Positions 7,955-19,726 of a DNA stretch of 64,000 bases are shown here, in pieces (the stretch's first letter is position 1; each line of letters starts with the position of its first letter). Where the stretch lies: positions 436,001 through 500,000 of the forward strand of contig JAYKKM010000473.1 in the NCBI GenBank assembly GCA_035772405.1. Reading direction: 5' to 3'. Under the pieces are notes generated by a model. It did not search any database. It was given only the letters and a program-made list of their open reading frames with translations, and was not told where the DNA came from. The stretch is from Chrysogorgia sp. JL179-B06. Taxonomy: Eukaryota > Cnidaria > Anthozoa > Scleralcyonacea > Chrysogorgiidae. The position numbers and the translations under genes are program-made.

Positions 7955-9034
7955 ATGGAGCAAGAACTAAGAGATATTTACTACAACCCATCAACTGGTT
8001 ACCAGTCTGCTGAGAGGCTGTACCAAAAGGCACAAGAAGACGGTCTAAACGTTAGTAGGGAAAAGATAAAGGACTGGCTAAAATCTCAAGACACATACAC
8101 TAGGTACAAACCAGTTGTTAAGAAACATAAGTTTAGACAAACGTTTGTTGACTATCTGGGTGAGCAGATACAGATGGACTTGGTCGATATGGGTAAGTAC
8201 AAGCACAAGAACAACGGGTACTACTGGATACTAACAGCCACTGAGATCCTTAGTAGGTATGCGTTTACCATACCTGTCTATAGGAAAGATACGAAAAACA
8301 TGACTAAGGCTGTAACAGAGTTACTAGAGAAGGCTAAGGTTAGATTTGGCGAGTACCCAAAGCTGGTTCAGTTTGATGATGGTAAGGAATTCTACAACGT
8401 TGGTGTGAAGGATCTATTGGAGAAACACGACGTGAAATACTTTAGCACGAACTCTGATAAAAAGGCAGGAGTCGTGGAACGGTTTAACAGAACACTCAAG
8501 ACGTCTATGTGGAAATACTTCTACAGTAAAGGAACGTACAAGTAGATAGCCATTTTAGACCAACTCGTTGAAAATTACAACAATACCAAACACAGTACTA
8601 CTCTAATGAAACCTAAAGACGTTAACAAGAAAAACGAAAACGAAGTATGGACGACGTTGTTTGGACACCATTTCGGTGAATACCCACTGCCAAAGTTTAA
8701 AGTAGGTGAGACTGTCAGGATATCAAAGTACAAGTGCATATTCGCAAAGGGGTATGAGGCTAACTTCACTGAGGAGCTATTCAAAGTGACAAAAGTCATA
8801 CGTGGTGACCCTACCGTGTACGAGATAGAGGACCATGAAGGGGAACCCATCATTGGTAAGTTTTATGAGGAAGAGTTGTCAGCTGTTGATAAAAAAGATG
8901 ACGTTTATAAGGTTGAAAAGATAGTGAAGAGAAAGAAGGTGGGAGGTAAAAAGATGGCTTTGGTTAAGTGGCTTGGCTACGACAGTAAACATAACTCATG
9001 GATACCAGAAAGCGATATTCAAGATATCGAGTAG
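7955..9034 (+). pseudogene. Chromodomain integrase, broken by a nonsense codon
   Basis: Retroviral-type DDE integrase used by Polintons for integration. The rve core shows QMDLVDM, QFDDGKEFYN and the catalytic-glutamate region VVERFNRTLK. After the stop the same frame continues with the core's end and a C-terminal chromodomain (VKWLGYDSKHNSWIPESDI). A TAG at 8543-8545 stands where the copy-2 gene (46893-47996) has a tryptophan codon, so one nonsense change splits it. The first ATG is at 7955. The chromodomain suggests targeting to modified chromatin. Confidence 0.9.
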
Positions 9035-9040
9035 TATATA

Positions 9041-10513
9041 ATGGCTGAAGGAGGATTTGATGAAATCGAAATGCAAGACCGTGACAAGTTTGAGAAATAT
9101 ACAGACGAACAGTTAGAAAAAGAGTTCGACATGCTCAATAATATACTCACAGAAGATGAGACAGGACTAGAATATAGTGGTATACACGACAGAATCACTA
9201 GGGTAGAAATAGAGATGGAGAAGAGAGACATAGCACACAGAGTACAAAACAGATATATGGAGACATTATTCACAGGCGGAAAAGATGGGAAAACAGTGTT
9301 AATCACTAGTAAGGGCAGTGATGTCACCGCTAAGGCCCCAGCAGTAGTGTTTGCTGAACCGGTGACTTATGGTGACGTCCATGATGAGAGTTTCAATTTA
9401 GCTTTCGAAGAGTCGAACGAAATCGAAAGAAGACTGAAAGAACTAAAAGAAGACAATAAAAAGTTAGTAGTAAATGGTATAAAAAGAACCAATCTAATAG
9501 ATAGAAAAATACGTAGATTGTATAATAAAAGACTCAGTCATGACGATGTGTCAAGGAATATAGTCAACAGGTCATACGTGTCAACCTCAGGTTCTATTCT
9601 TTTCAAACCGATAAACAAAGATGGTGAATATTTGAGACCTAAAATAATTCTAAAACCTGGAAAAAATGGTTTAATCTACAGTAAAGACACTAAAAGTAAG
9701 AGTGCGATTGAACAGTTTAAAGAGCTAGTCGGTCAAATCCCTGGCACCTCAACAACAACTGATGCTAGAACAGAAAACGGAGACATCTCAATAACTGACG
9801 ATATAACAGAAAATGGAGACACCCTGGCAACTGACGATAGAACAGAAGACACCACAGTCTCAAGTGAAGACTTCCCAGTAATTGAAACAGAAGTGAACTA
9901 CGATAACGTATTTGGTTTAACAGAAAAAGAAAATAGCGAGCTACGAGGTGTCCTAAACCCAAACAATAGTATCGATCCAGACACTAGATCACTATTTGTA
10001 AAAGAACAAGCCGATCATTTTCAGCGCGCTATTGACAAGACCGCAGACGATATGAATAGAGAGGAACATGGTTCCATAAAGAGGAGAGAATTGTTTGAGC
10101 GATTGACAGGTCTCGAGATAGCTAAGGGTCGAACCTTAAATCAATTGGAACTTGAGGAGGTTAGAGAACAACAAGAAGAGGACATCACTCGGTTACAAAA
10201 AATAAAGGAGTGGTTTAAGGAAAATTGGTTGGGTGCCTCAGCTTTAGGAATAACCATAGCCTCTTTTATCACCACGATCATAATATCTGCTAGAAGTGTT
10301 ATCTTCAAAGGTGGTCAAACACTTGGAAAATTAGGAAAAGCTATAGCTAATCTAGCCACAAAAGCTGGCCCTCTACTGTCTGGACTGTTAAACATGGTGG
10401 CGACTGTGCTAAAGTGGGGAGCTGCAGGTATATCTTGGTTATTGTCTAATTTGTGGATCCTAGCGATAGCACTAGCTTGGTTCGTCTACGATCAGTACAA
10501 ACAGAGGAAATAA
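9041..10513 (+). CDS. Large protein with C-terminal hydrophobic region
   Basis: 490 residues, homologous to 49013-50458 and, at both ends, to 48003-48953. The body is charged and helical with an acidic, repetitive linker near 238-278 (TENGD repeats). The final ~110 residues hold a transmembrane-like segment (ASALGITIASFITTIIISA), an amphipathic glycine-rich stretch (KLGKAIANLATKAGPLLSGLL) and a last hydrophobic helix (NLWILAIALAWFVYDQY). This resembles membrane-active minor virion proteins in general layout; no homology claim. The short spacer GTAGTATATA precedes the ATG. Confidence 0.65.
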   Translation: MAEGGFDEIEMQDRDKFEKYTDEQLEKEFDMLNNILTEDETGLEYSGIHDRITRVEIEMEKRDIAHRVQNRYMETLFTGGKDGKTVLITSKGSDVTAKAPAVVFAEPVTYGDVHDESFNLAFEESNEIERRLKELKEDNKKLVVNGIKRTNLIDRKIRRLYNKRLSHDDVSRNIVNRSYVSTSGSILFKPINKDGEYLRPKIILKPGKNGLIYSKDTKSKSAIEQFKELVGQIPGTSTTTDARTENGDISITDDITENGDTLATDDRTEDTTVSSEDFPVIETEVNYDNVFGLTEKENSELRGVLNPNNSIDPDTRSLFVKEQADHFQRAIDKTADDMNREEHGSIKRRELFERLTGLEIAKGRTLNQLELEEVREQQEEDITRLQKIKEWFKENWLGASALGITIASFITTIIISARSVIFKGGQTLGKLGKAIANLATKAGPLLSGLLNMVATVLKWGAAGISWLLSNLWILAIALAWFVYDQYKQRK

Positions 10514-10535
10514 AACATGTGTTATAATATATATT
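10512..10535 (+). promoter_or_regulatory. Polinton promoter-like motif before MCP
   Basis: AAAACATGTGTTATAATATA lies just 4 bp before the MCP ATG at 10536. It matches the motif seen on the minus strand before 2582 and 3798, and on the plus strand before 12498. Confidence 0.6.
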
Positions 10536-11775
10536 ATGAATACTAATGAAAAAGAGTTGCTTCCTGGATATAGACGTCGTGAAATATCTTCTATCAAAGG
10601 CACAAGAACCCGTCATGTTGTAACGCTAAACCCCAACAAAGCCAATCCAGGGGAAGAGTTATACATCGATATCCCGAAAACGAAAGGTAACACTTGTTTG
10701 GTACCCTCCAGTCTCCATATTCTATTCGACTTTAAAAGTTCGAACGTGAAATCATGGTTTCTTAACAACCTTTCGAGACTACTACTTGATAGACTGGTGG
10801 TAAAACTAGCAGGTGAGACTGTGTACGACAATAGCGGTGAAAGCATCATCGGTACGTACAAAGACCTCTGGAAATCTAACAGTGAGCGAGACCAGATGGT
10901 TGAGTACGGTATAGCAAACGAGAACCTTCGAAAGTTAATCTCAAAGGACGACAGTGGTGCGGCCAGTGGAAACGTGCAAAAAGTTAGCGATGGTCTGATG
11001 TTCTCTATCAATGGCACCAAACAAAAGGTTCAAATCGACAAGATTCTAGAAGATCACGGTCTATACGCACCATACAACATGAACAACAATTTCAGGTATA
11101 TAATCACACTACCTAAAGCGTCTGATATTATGGTGGCTCAATCTGGATCGGCTGTGGCTGGCTACACGTTAGAGAACCTTGAGTTGGAGTACGAAACTAT
11201 CGAGAGTCAAGAGATTGCTGATGAAGTATCATACCTATACTCATCAGGTAGATCTCTGTCATACGAACACGTCACGCTAATGAAGACAGTGGAGTGGGAT
11301 AAAGGAATCACACTCGTGAATGAGAATATTAATCTACCAAGAAAATCGATGAAATCTGTCGTTTTACTCTTCACAAACAAAACAAGAACTGATAGTGAAG
11401 AGTTCATCTATCCAAACATAGAGTCAGTCAAACTCACCATAGAAGGTGTACCAAACATGGTCTACAGTCAAGGAATACCGAAACCAAGACTCTAAGGAGA
11501 AGCGAAAAGACTATTTGGGCAAGGACTAAGACTCCGACCAGCACATGACTGTCCAAAAGTTTTACAAAGACGGTTTCGCCTTGGTTGTTGACCTTAGATC
11601 TATCGAAGATAACGCGAAAGTCGCTACTGGAAAAAGGATTGTGAATACTCAGTCAGGAATACTGATGGAAATCGTTAAAAAAGTCACAACAGCGAACGTC
11701 ATGTGTAGAGTATTCGTACTCTCCGACGGACTCGTAAACCTTATCAACAACGATCTACAATCAATCCAATACTAA
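10536..11775 (+). pseudogene. Major capsid protein (double jelly-roll type), broken
   Basis: Homologous to the intact 412-residue protein at 50482-51720. It has the conserved start (PGYRRREISSIKG), a HVVTLNPNKANPGEELYIDIPK-like block, and LAGETVYDN. This is the family often annotated as F54H12.2-like in invertebrates and interpreted as the Polinton major capsid protein. The frame stops at 11493-11495 (TAA where copy 2 has a tyrosine codon). After ~50 bp with a frame change, the C-terminal part continues at 11545-11775. Two lesions make it non-functional as read. Confidence 0.8.
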
Positions 11776-11792
11776 AACATATAGTATTCTAT

Positions 11793-12398
11793 ATGAAAAC
11801 ACCTTTTAACATGTTAATTGTTGGTATGACAAGCCTGTGGTAAAACACACTACCTATTGGATATGATAGAGAAAGAATACACGAATCACTTCGAGTATAT
11901 CATTCTTATATGTCCAACATTTGAATGGAACAAAACGTACACAGAGTGGAAATACTTGAAGACCCAGACTTTATCACTATTCAGTGTGAGCAAGATAAGG
12001 TCAACGTATTTCTTAAATACTTGACTGTTATTTATAAAGGCACCAACTCACTGATAATACTAGACGATTGTGCTGGTGGACAGGACGTTAAAAACAGAAC
12101 AAGCGAACTAGTTAAACTAGCCTTTAGTGCTAGACACTACAACCTATCCACAATAGTCGTAACACAACAACTAACCTCAATTAGTAAACCATATCGTGAG
12201 AACATCTCAAAGTTAGTGACATTCTACAACCCTAACAGAAACGATATGAAAATTATTGTAGACGACTATCTCAACGGAGTCGATAAAGTGGAAATTCAGA
12301 AAATAATAAAACAGTTGAAAGACAACGAGTACGCAAGATTGGAGATACTTCTAAGACATCCATACTCGTACGAATTAGTTATTCCACAAAACAGTTGA
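11793..12398 (+). pseudogene. A32/FtsK-HerA-type packaging ATPase, frameshifted
   Basis: Homologous to the intact gene at 51736-52335. A one-base gain within the Walker A region (about 11829) and a compensating one-base loss near 11960 put the middle out of frame and create a stop. The second half is readable from 11925: Walker B LIILDDCA and VVTQQ sensor. This ATPase normally pumps DNA into the capsid. Confidence 0.85.
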
Positions 12399-12468
12399 GA
12401 GACAACTAATACGTAAGATTGGAGATACTCACAAGGCATCCATACTCACACGAAACAGTCATTCCGCA
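12309..12468 (+). repeat. 80-bp tandem duplication of the ATPase 3' end
   Basis: The last ~80 bp of the ATPase gene (starting AAACAGTTGAAAGAC) is followed immediately by a diverged second copy (AAACAGTTGAGAGAC). The duplication changes the C-terminus and has since accumulated differences. Confidence 0.7.
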
Positions 12469-12497
12469 AAAACAAAACACGTCGTATAATATAGGAC

Positions 12498-13046
12498 ATG
12501 CCAAAACGCAAGACAAAAAATCTCGAGACAATTGATGAACTCATCGAAGACATACAAGAAGCAGAACAAGAAGTGATCGACGAACCACAAATTGATACAC
12601 CACAAGTTGACGACACCTTGCAAACTGACGTAGACAAGAAACGAAACGAACTAAGAAGACTCTCATAGGACGGTGAGATAGATCAATCCGTCGCTTACCT
12701 TAAAAAGGCCTCAGCTAAAGCTATCAATAAGATCTACGAAGAATGGGAGGTAAAAAGAATGGAGAAAGCGAATGTGTTCCTCTGTGATCTTTTAATAAGC
12801 AAGTTCGCCCACGCGTTAGGAGGGTTCAACGCTATCGAGTCACCTGAAAAGCTCGAAAACGAGTTGAACACTGACCAGCTACTAAAAAGAGATGTAGAGA
12901 AGTTTATATCATACGTATCCCCATACCTCCCTTGTTTAGGGTTGTTATCAGGTGGACTAACAACTAGTAAACACATACTTAGCCATATGGCTAGAGGGGA
13001 AATCCCCGAGGGGGAACCCCCGAACGAAGGAGACAGTTCTATCTAA
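12498..13046 (+). pseudogene. Acidic helical Polinton protein with internal stop
   Basis: Homologue of 52339-52851. The N-terminal part (MPKRKTKN, then acidic residues) ends at a TAG (12666-12668) where copy 2 has a glycine codon. The frame then continues to 13046 with the conserved blocks KMEKANVFLCDLLISKF-like, AHALGGFNAIESPEKLENEL and LPCLGLLSGGLTTSKH. Preceded by AAAACACGTCGTATAATATA, a strong promoter-motif match. Function unknown; last rightward gene shared by both copies. Confidence 0.65.
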
Positions 13047-13095
13047 TTATAATAATTTACAAAACGACCTAAAGACATGAGTATATACAAACTTA

Positions 13096-13347
13096 ATGAG
13101 TGTAGAACGTCAGGAGTTAGTGGAGGAAAAGACAGCGAGACTCAACAAAGAGTTGTTATTTATCTACCAGGTTAGAGAGATCAAACGACAACTCTTCGCT
13201 AAGACTAGCTTAGAACGTGAGGAACTAGACGAGAGGTTTAAACATACTGTACTCGGGAAAAGGATGACCAGTCACGACAGAGAGTTGCAGCTTCTACGTA
13301 CTAACACTCGAAAAACTATTTTGGGAAACTCGTGTGACGGTTTTTGA
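13096..13347 (+). CDS. Small charged helical protein near the right end
   Basis: 83 residues, rich in Glu, Arg and Leu with helical periodicity (LVEEKTARLNKELLFIYQVREIKRQL). No counterpart was recognised in copy 2. It lies only 24 bp from the terminal palindrome. No family recognised. Confidence 0.4.
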   Translation: MSVERQELVEEKTARLNKELLFIYQVREIKRQLFAKTSLEREELDERFKHTVLGKRMTSHDRELQLLRTNTRKTILGNSCDGF

Positions 13348-13371
13348 GTCTAATTAACTTCGTCTCGTTTT

Positions 13372-13471
13372 AGTAGTCTCGAAAGTGGGGTTAACAGCGA
13401 ATTTTTTCAATTTTGGTTGCGAAGCACGAAAAATTGAAAACTGCGCTGGTAGCCCCACTTTCTATACTACT
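13372..13471. repeat. Terminal palindrome of Polinton copy 1 (right end)
   Basis: About 45-base arms: AGTAGTCTCGAAAGTGGGG at the inner side pairs imperfectly with CCCCACTTTCTATACTACT at the outer side. The loop region contains TTTTTTCAATTTT and AAAATTGAAAA, which also pair. The outermost 19 bases resemble the outer end of copy 2. The end of the element is therefore self-complementary. Confidence 0.8.
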
Positions 13472-14370
13472 TTGATTCAAAATGATGATTCAAAATGATG
13501 ATTCAAAAATGATGATTCAAAATGATGATTCAAATGATGATTCAAATGATGATTCAAAATGATGATTCAAATGATGATTCAAAAATGATGATTCAAAATG
13601 ATGATTCAAAAATGATGATTCAAAATGATGATTCAAAATGATGATTCAAAATGATGATTCAAAATGATGATTCAATATAATGATTCAATATGATGATTCA
13701 AAAATGATGATTCAAAATGATGATTCAAATGATGATTGAAAATGATGATTCAAATGATGATTCAAAATGATGATTCAAATGATGATTCAATTCCGATGAT
13801 TCAAATGATGATTCAATTCCGATGATTCAAAATGATGATTGAAAATGATGATTCAAATGATGATTGAAAATGATGATTCAAATGATGATTCAAAATGATG
13901 ATTCAAAATGATGATTCAAAAATGATGATTCAAAATGATGATTCAAAAATGATGATTGAAAATGATGATTCAAAAATGATGATTCAAAATGATGATTCAA
14001 TATAATGATTCAATATGATGATTCAAAAATGATTATTCAAAATGATGATTCAAAAATGATGATTGAAAATGATGATTCAAAAATGATGATTCAAAATGAT
14101 GATTCAAAATGATGATTCAAAATGATGATTCAAAATGATGATTCAAAATGATGATTCAAAATGATGATTCAAAATGATGATTCAGAATGATAATTCAAAA
14201 TGATATGATGATTCAAAATGATGATTCAAAATGATGATTCAAAATGATGATTCAAAAATGATGATTCAAAATGATGATTCAAATGATGATTCAAAATGAT
14301 GATTCAAAATGATGATTCAAAATGATGATTCAAAATGATGATTCAAAAATGATGATTAAAAAGGATGATT
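13472..14370 (+). repeat. GATTCAAAATGAT minisatellite
   Basis: About 900 bp of a 12-14 bp unit (GATTCAAAATGAT with one-base length variants and substitutions such as GATTGAAAATGAT). It begins directly at the Polinton end. Confidence 0.95.
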
Positions 14371-14963
14371 CAATTGCGAGAGGGGACTACAAAGATACTG
14401 GCCAGTTAGCCAACCAGAACTCGTTTAATTTCAGAAATTATACTAAAACGTGATCGAAACCGTCGTGCAGTAATAAAAACACTTACACTTCGCATGTGTT
14501 TTTATTACGTCACTAGGGCAGACCCGGGCAAACATATTCTATTATTTAGACATAGACACAGAAGCCATTTTCTTTTTGTTTTATAAAATAACTAGAAATA
14601 CGTGTACGCAACAAGCCCTCTCCCGCCGTCATAGCGTAGTGCTAATTAGTTATTTTACTTAAAAATAGATATAACCCATTAATTTGCCAATCGATTCTGA
14701 ATTTCAGTGTTTCATAATTAGACATCAAACTAAATAAATCAGTGTTTAATTTTTGGGTTCTGTATACCTGCACTGATTAAAATTTGTTTGATATGTAAAG
14801 GCCGGATCCTCACTGTGATGTCACTCTGTATAATAACTTACTGAAAAAGCGTATATATCTTTGGGATTATTAAATCAAAGCACTCAAAACGTAAGTAAAG
14901 TGTATGTTTAGTATCATGGGAGCTATACTTTCAAATGTTTTTTACATAATCCCAAAGATATAC

Positions 14964-15004
<41 letters not shown>

Positions 15005-15306
15005 GACTTCTTCAATAAGTCATTATGCAGCGTGATGTCAAAGTGAGCACATTTACATCAGAGGCGTAGCCAGGATTTTCTGTCAAGGGGGGCCAGCAAA
15101 AACCTAGGGGGCAGCCTACTTGAGGAAAATGAAGACCCAAGAGTACAACTTTTCTCAGGGGCCAGGAATTTTGCCAGCCCTCCAGCCCCCCATTCTCGCT
15201 ACACCTGTGATATACATATCAAACAAATATTAATATCTAAAGATCTACAGTAAGTGAGATTATCATTATGGAAGAGTTGTGAATGCCAATCTTTATAATT
15301 AATTAT
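14371..15306. other. Repeat-derived non-coding stretch
   Basis: No gene seen. A foldback lies at 14471-14506 (TAATAAAAACAC pairing with GTGTTTTTATTA). A second inverted pair (ATCTTTGGGATTAT at about 14857 and ATAATCCCAAAGAT at about 14948) lies next to a (TA)n tract at 14969-14999. From 15061 a GAGGCGTAGCCAGGA sequence common in dispersed invertebrate repeats begins. Confidence 0.5.
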
Positions 15307-15355
15307 ATAGCAAAGTGAAAAGGTCGTAAATTGCCAAGAATTTAGTGACAAGATA

Positions 15356-15386
15356 CTGACGTTTCGAGCGGAGCCCTTCATCAGAG
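15356..15386 (-). ncRNA. Hammerhead ribozyme-like motif in PLE-A terminus
   Basis: On the minus strand, CTGATGA, then GGGC-TCC-GCTC (a short stem II with one G.U pair), then GAAAC and GTC form a hammerhead core. PLE terminal repeats are known to carry such ribozymes (Cervera and De la Pena). Activity is untested here. Confidence 0.65.
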
Positions 15387-15704
15387 TAAGACGAGATGAA
15401 ATAATATAAATAGGGCTTATATATATGCCAAAAGTATGTCACGACTAGAAAGTAGCCAATCAAATGCACGGGAGATAAACAAACTAATAATTGATGAGAT
15501 GCGAAAAGTTAAATCATATGCTATTATTACAGTTGATCAGCAAACAGACTGAGGGGGAGGTAGAAATGACAGGTCAAATATCCAAGGGTATTAGGCGATA
15601 ATATATTAGCAGTAAGAAGAAAAAAACTTGAAGAGGAATGAAAGTGAATAAGCTAATAATAAAAAGTTACAAGCAAACTAAAATAACAAAAAACTTGTAG
15701 GAAA

Positions 15705-16247
15705 TTAAAGAAAAGAAAAACGTTCGTTAAGAGCAAGAGGATGTGTGGTGCCAATTTTAAAAATGAGACGCTTCTCTTGCCGTTTGCGGTTATCGTTACC
15801 ACCTGACATGGGAAGGATGGCACAGACTTTCATGTCTGAAACCAAATGGTCGGAGCTGTTGAAATGGCGGGCTACAGGTTTGTCAACATTATTGTTCCTC
15901 ACAGAACGAAGATGTTCAGCAAACCTGTCCGAAAGGCGTCGCCCAGTTTCACCGATGTAGATTTTAGGGCATTTATCGCAAGAAATGCAATAAATGATGT
16001 TGCTGGACGTGCATGAAAAAGTATGTTTGGTCGAATTTGGAATTTCTCAATCCCACTACAGTAATAACTGTAGTGGGATTGAGAAAAGGGCATGTGTTGC
16101 ATCGGGAACGGCCGCAAGAAAATGTTCCCGCTGGTGCCGAGGTATTTTGTTTAAGGGGACTATGTAGTAAGGAGTCACGGATGTTTTTATTACGGCGAAA
16201 AGATACCATAGGGTTATCTGTGAAAATGGCTGACGTCTCAGGATCAT
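15705..16247 (-). pseudogene. PLE-A GIY-YIG/C-terminal region, decayed
   Basis: Two frames together show PLE C-terminal hallmarks: FRRNKNIRDSLLHS, GTFSCGRSRCNTCPF, and after a gap TGRRLSDRFAEHLRS and KPVARHFNSSDH, the GIY-YIG-associated region. The frame is lost around 15900-16090, where a palindromic duplication (CAATCCCACTACAG and its complement, 16050-16085) interrupts it. Confidence 0.7.
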
Positions 16248-16305
16248 TTTTTAAAATTAATTATATAGTTCTTTCAAGAAGGAGAGTTTATTTCAAACTG
16301 AATTT

Positions 16306-16370
<65 letters not shown>

Positions 16371-16460
16371 GCAAAGTGAAAAGGTGGTAAACTGCGTGAC
16401 AAAATGAGGAAAACAAAGTGACGAAATACTGACGTTTCGAGCGGAGCCCTTGGTCTTACT

Positions 16461-16487
16461 CTGATGAAGGGCTCCGCTCGAAACGTC
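16461..16487 (+). ncRNA. Hammerhead ribozyme-like motif, inverted PLE-A terminus
   Basis: CTGATGA, GGGC-TCC-GCTC, GAAAC, GTC in order on the plus strand. It forms one arm of the inverted terminal repeat; the opposite arm (16431-16452) lacks the CTGATGA half. Confidence 0.6.
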
Positions 16488-16559
16488 AGTATTTCGTCAC
16501 TAAATTCTTGGCAGTTTACCACCTTTTAACTTTGCTATATATTCTAAATACTGTCTGCT

Positions 16560-17168
<609 letters not shown>

Positions 17169-17243
17169 CAGGAATCCTCCTTCTCAAGCTTAAAAACATT
17201 TATAAAACATCAGGATAAAAACTTTAAAACTTTATTAAACATC

Positions 17244-17261
17244 AACGTTTCGGGGTAAGCC

Positions 17262-17272
<11 letters not shown>
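17244..17272 (-). ncRNA. Degenerate hammerhead-like PLE terminus
   Basis: Minus-strand order: TGACAAA, GGGG-CTTA-CCCC stem-loop, GAAACGTT. The stem and the GAAAC half of the core are good, but the CTGATGA half is altered. Confidence 0.35.
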
Positions 17273-17958
<686 letters not shown>

Positions 17959-19726
17959 AATATTTTACTCAACTGGAAGACCTCTATTGCTATCATAATA
18001 TTAATTAACACATGCCATATTTATTCCAACAGTAATTAACACAATAGCCTAGCAACAGAGCATGCAACATGTATTATCTAAATTATATCAGTACTTGTTT
18101 AACCCATAATTCCAGGATGGCATGCCCTTTGACTGCTCAATGCATTGTCGCAAGTGAGCTGACACATGTTTAATCCCTAACATTTCCCCTAATACAGTGC
18201 AGACTGCATCAATTACCTATACACAATAATAAAATACCGTACAATCCCGCTTATAAGCCCCCTAGTTATTGTCTCCCTGTTTGTTAACATAAAATACCTT
18301 CTGATTTAATACAAGGTAATTAACCCCACACAGATATAAGCCATTAGCACCTTTCCTAACAAAAATAACAAAAAATCAGAGAATAAAAGTAAATAATAAT
18401 AGATAAAAAGTTACGGCAACATTCTGTATCTCACTATTTACAAATCACTTGAGGCTGCTCCATAATGTGTGTAGCAGGTTTTGCTATATAATACAGGCAT
18501 CATTTTTCACATTATAAATTCTAGTTAATACTTGTTACTTTTATATTTTTCTTTATTGACTATTAAAGCAAAAACTTGAGTAAAAAAGTGCCAACCGTTT
18601 GCGTTTTATGCTTTTTAAAAAATATTTTCTATACCGTTTATAATCTCTCCCGGTTATGAACCTTCAGTGGTAATTATAACCCAACTCAAAATCCCTTCGG
18701 AAGTAAGTTGTATAATCCCAGGGCATAAACGGATCTACGGCATATATATATCTTCTTCAGGTTTATAAACATCATTAGTATAAATTGACAAGTTTATATC
18801 ACAAATCCTCAATTTTGATTGGCTATCGCAGGAGTTACTATCCGCTGATATAAACCTCTGGGGAAAAAGTCGCCTGATTTCGAAAGAATATTTACTTTTT
18901 TGCCATGAAAAATGCGAAATAAAAGTTATTTCTTGCGTTAGAAAGTTGTAAATTTATACTAAAACAGTTAGACAACTCGCCCTTGTTTTCTATGAGCGAT
19001 AGTCAACTCGGCTCCGCCTCGTTGACTATCTGCTCATAGAAAACGCGGGCTCGTTGTCTAATTGTTAAATATACCGCACCTTAAAAAAACACTCTGAACA
19101 CATTTGCTTGATTTTAAACGTTTCAGGACCCTGATTCTTTATATCAAAATGACACAAGTTACAAACGTGAAGCCCTATATATAACAGATTACAAGATAAT
19201 GATATTCAAAAAAGTCTCTCAGGTTCAGTCCCATAGGAATAAAGCTGTTTAATTTATATATCCAGAATCCTATATTATTGTCCAATTTAAAAAATACACA
19301 AATAAATGCTCTCTTAGTGTATGCCCAATTAGTGTGTTGCCAGATTTGTAAATTTGTTGATGAATGTAATACTTTTAATTTGAGTGATTGTTTGTAAGAA
19401 ATGTAATAAAATGTTCAACTATAATGTCCTTCAGAAAGCACTTCAACAATCTCAAGAGTAACTTAAATATATATGGGACCGGCATTGCATGTGCAGTTCT
19501 CTATTCCAAGGACAAAAGTGTTTACACAGAAACACTAAGTAAATGCCCGTACAACATTTATACATGTATTACAGTAAATTATATCACCACATAAACATAA
19601 TCAGGATTATCAAGGTGCATTTCACCTTCTTGTTGGCTGAGGTGACACATCCATGCAATTACATCTAGTACTGGTTATACGAATCCGCAATAATCCCCTC
19701 GCTCGCCTTTTCTCCCACTTCTATTG
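17959..19726. other. Non-coding AT-rich stretch
   Basis: No gene supported. The only clear structure is a foldback at 18964-19068, listed separately. Short open frames here look like chance. Confidence 0.5.
18964..19068. repeat. Foldback (palindromic MITE-like) element
   Basis: Arms ACAGTTAGACAACTCGCCC...TGAGCGATAGTCAAC and their imperfect complement flank a short GC-rich loop (TCGGCTCCGCCTC). Similar foldbacks lie at 28393-28473 and 63467-63625. Confidence 0.7.

Larger units (their letters stand above)
1..13471. mobile_element. Polinton/Maverick copy 1, right-hand part
   Basis: The segment encodes PolB, a retroviral-type integrase with chromodomain, an A32/FtsK-like packaging ATPase, a major capsid-like and a minor capsid-like protein, which together define the Polinton/Maverick group of self-synthesising virus-like transposons. 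Its gene order is collinear with the complete copy at 34072-53425, except that PolB points the other way. The right end is the palindrome ending at 13471, whose outermost bases (AGTAGTATAGA read inward) match the ends of copy 2. The left end is outside the window. Nonsense and frameshift lesions in integrase, MCP, ATPase and a small membrane gene indicate a dead copy. Confidence 0.93.
15307..16545 (-). mobile_element. Penelope-like element A remnant
   Basis: The span is bounded by copies of a terminal sequence that includes CTGACGTTTCGAGCGGAGCC. It contains a decayed minus-strand reading region for the C-terminal part of a PLE protein. The right end (16371-16545) is itself an inverted repeat of the terminal sequence. 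Related terminal fragments recur at 54929-54995 and 55648-55720. Confidence 0.7.

Noticed and set aside
1..13471. A free-standing virus genome such as an adintovirus rather than a transposon
   Set aside because: The second copy shows a 6-bp target duplication in a LINE and host-type flanks, so integrated Polintons explain the data, though virion formation remains possible.
13472..14370. CRISPR-like repeat array
   Set aside because: Units are contiguous 12-14 bp with no unique spacers, in a eukaryotic setting; it is a minisatellite.
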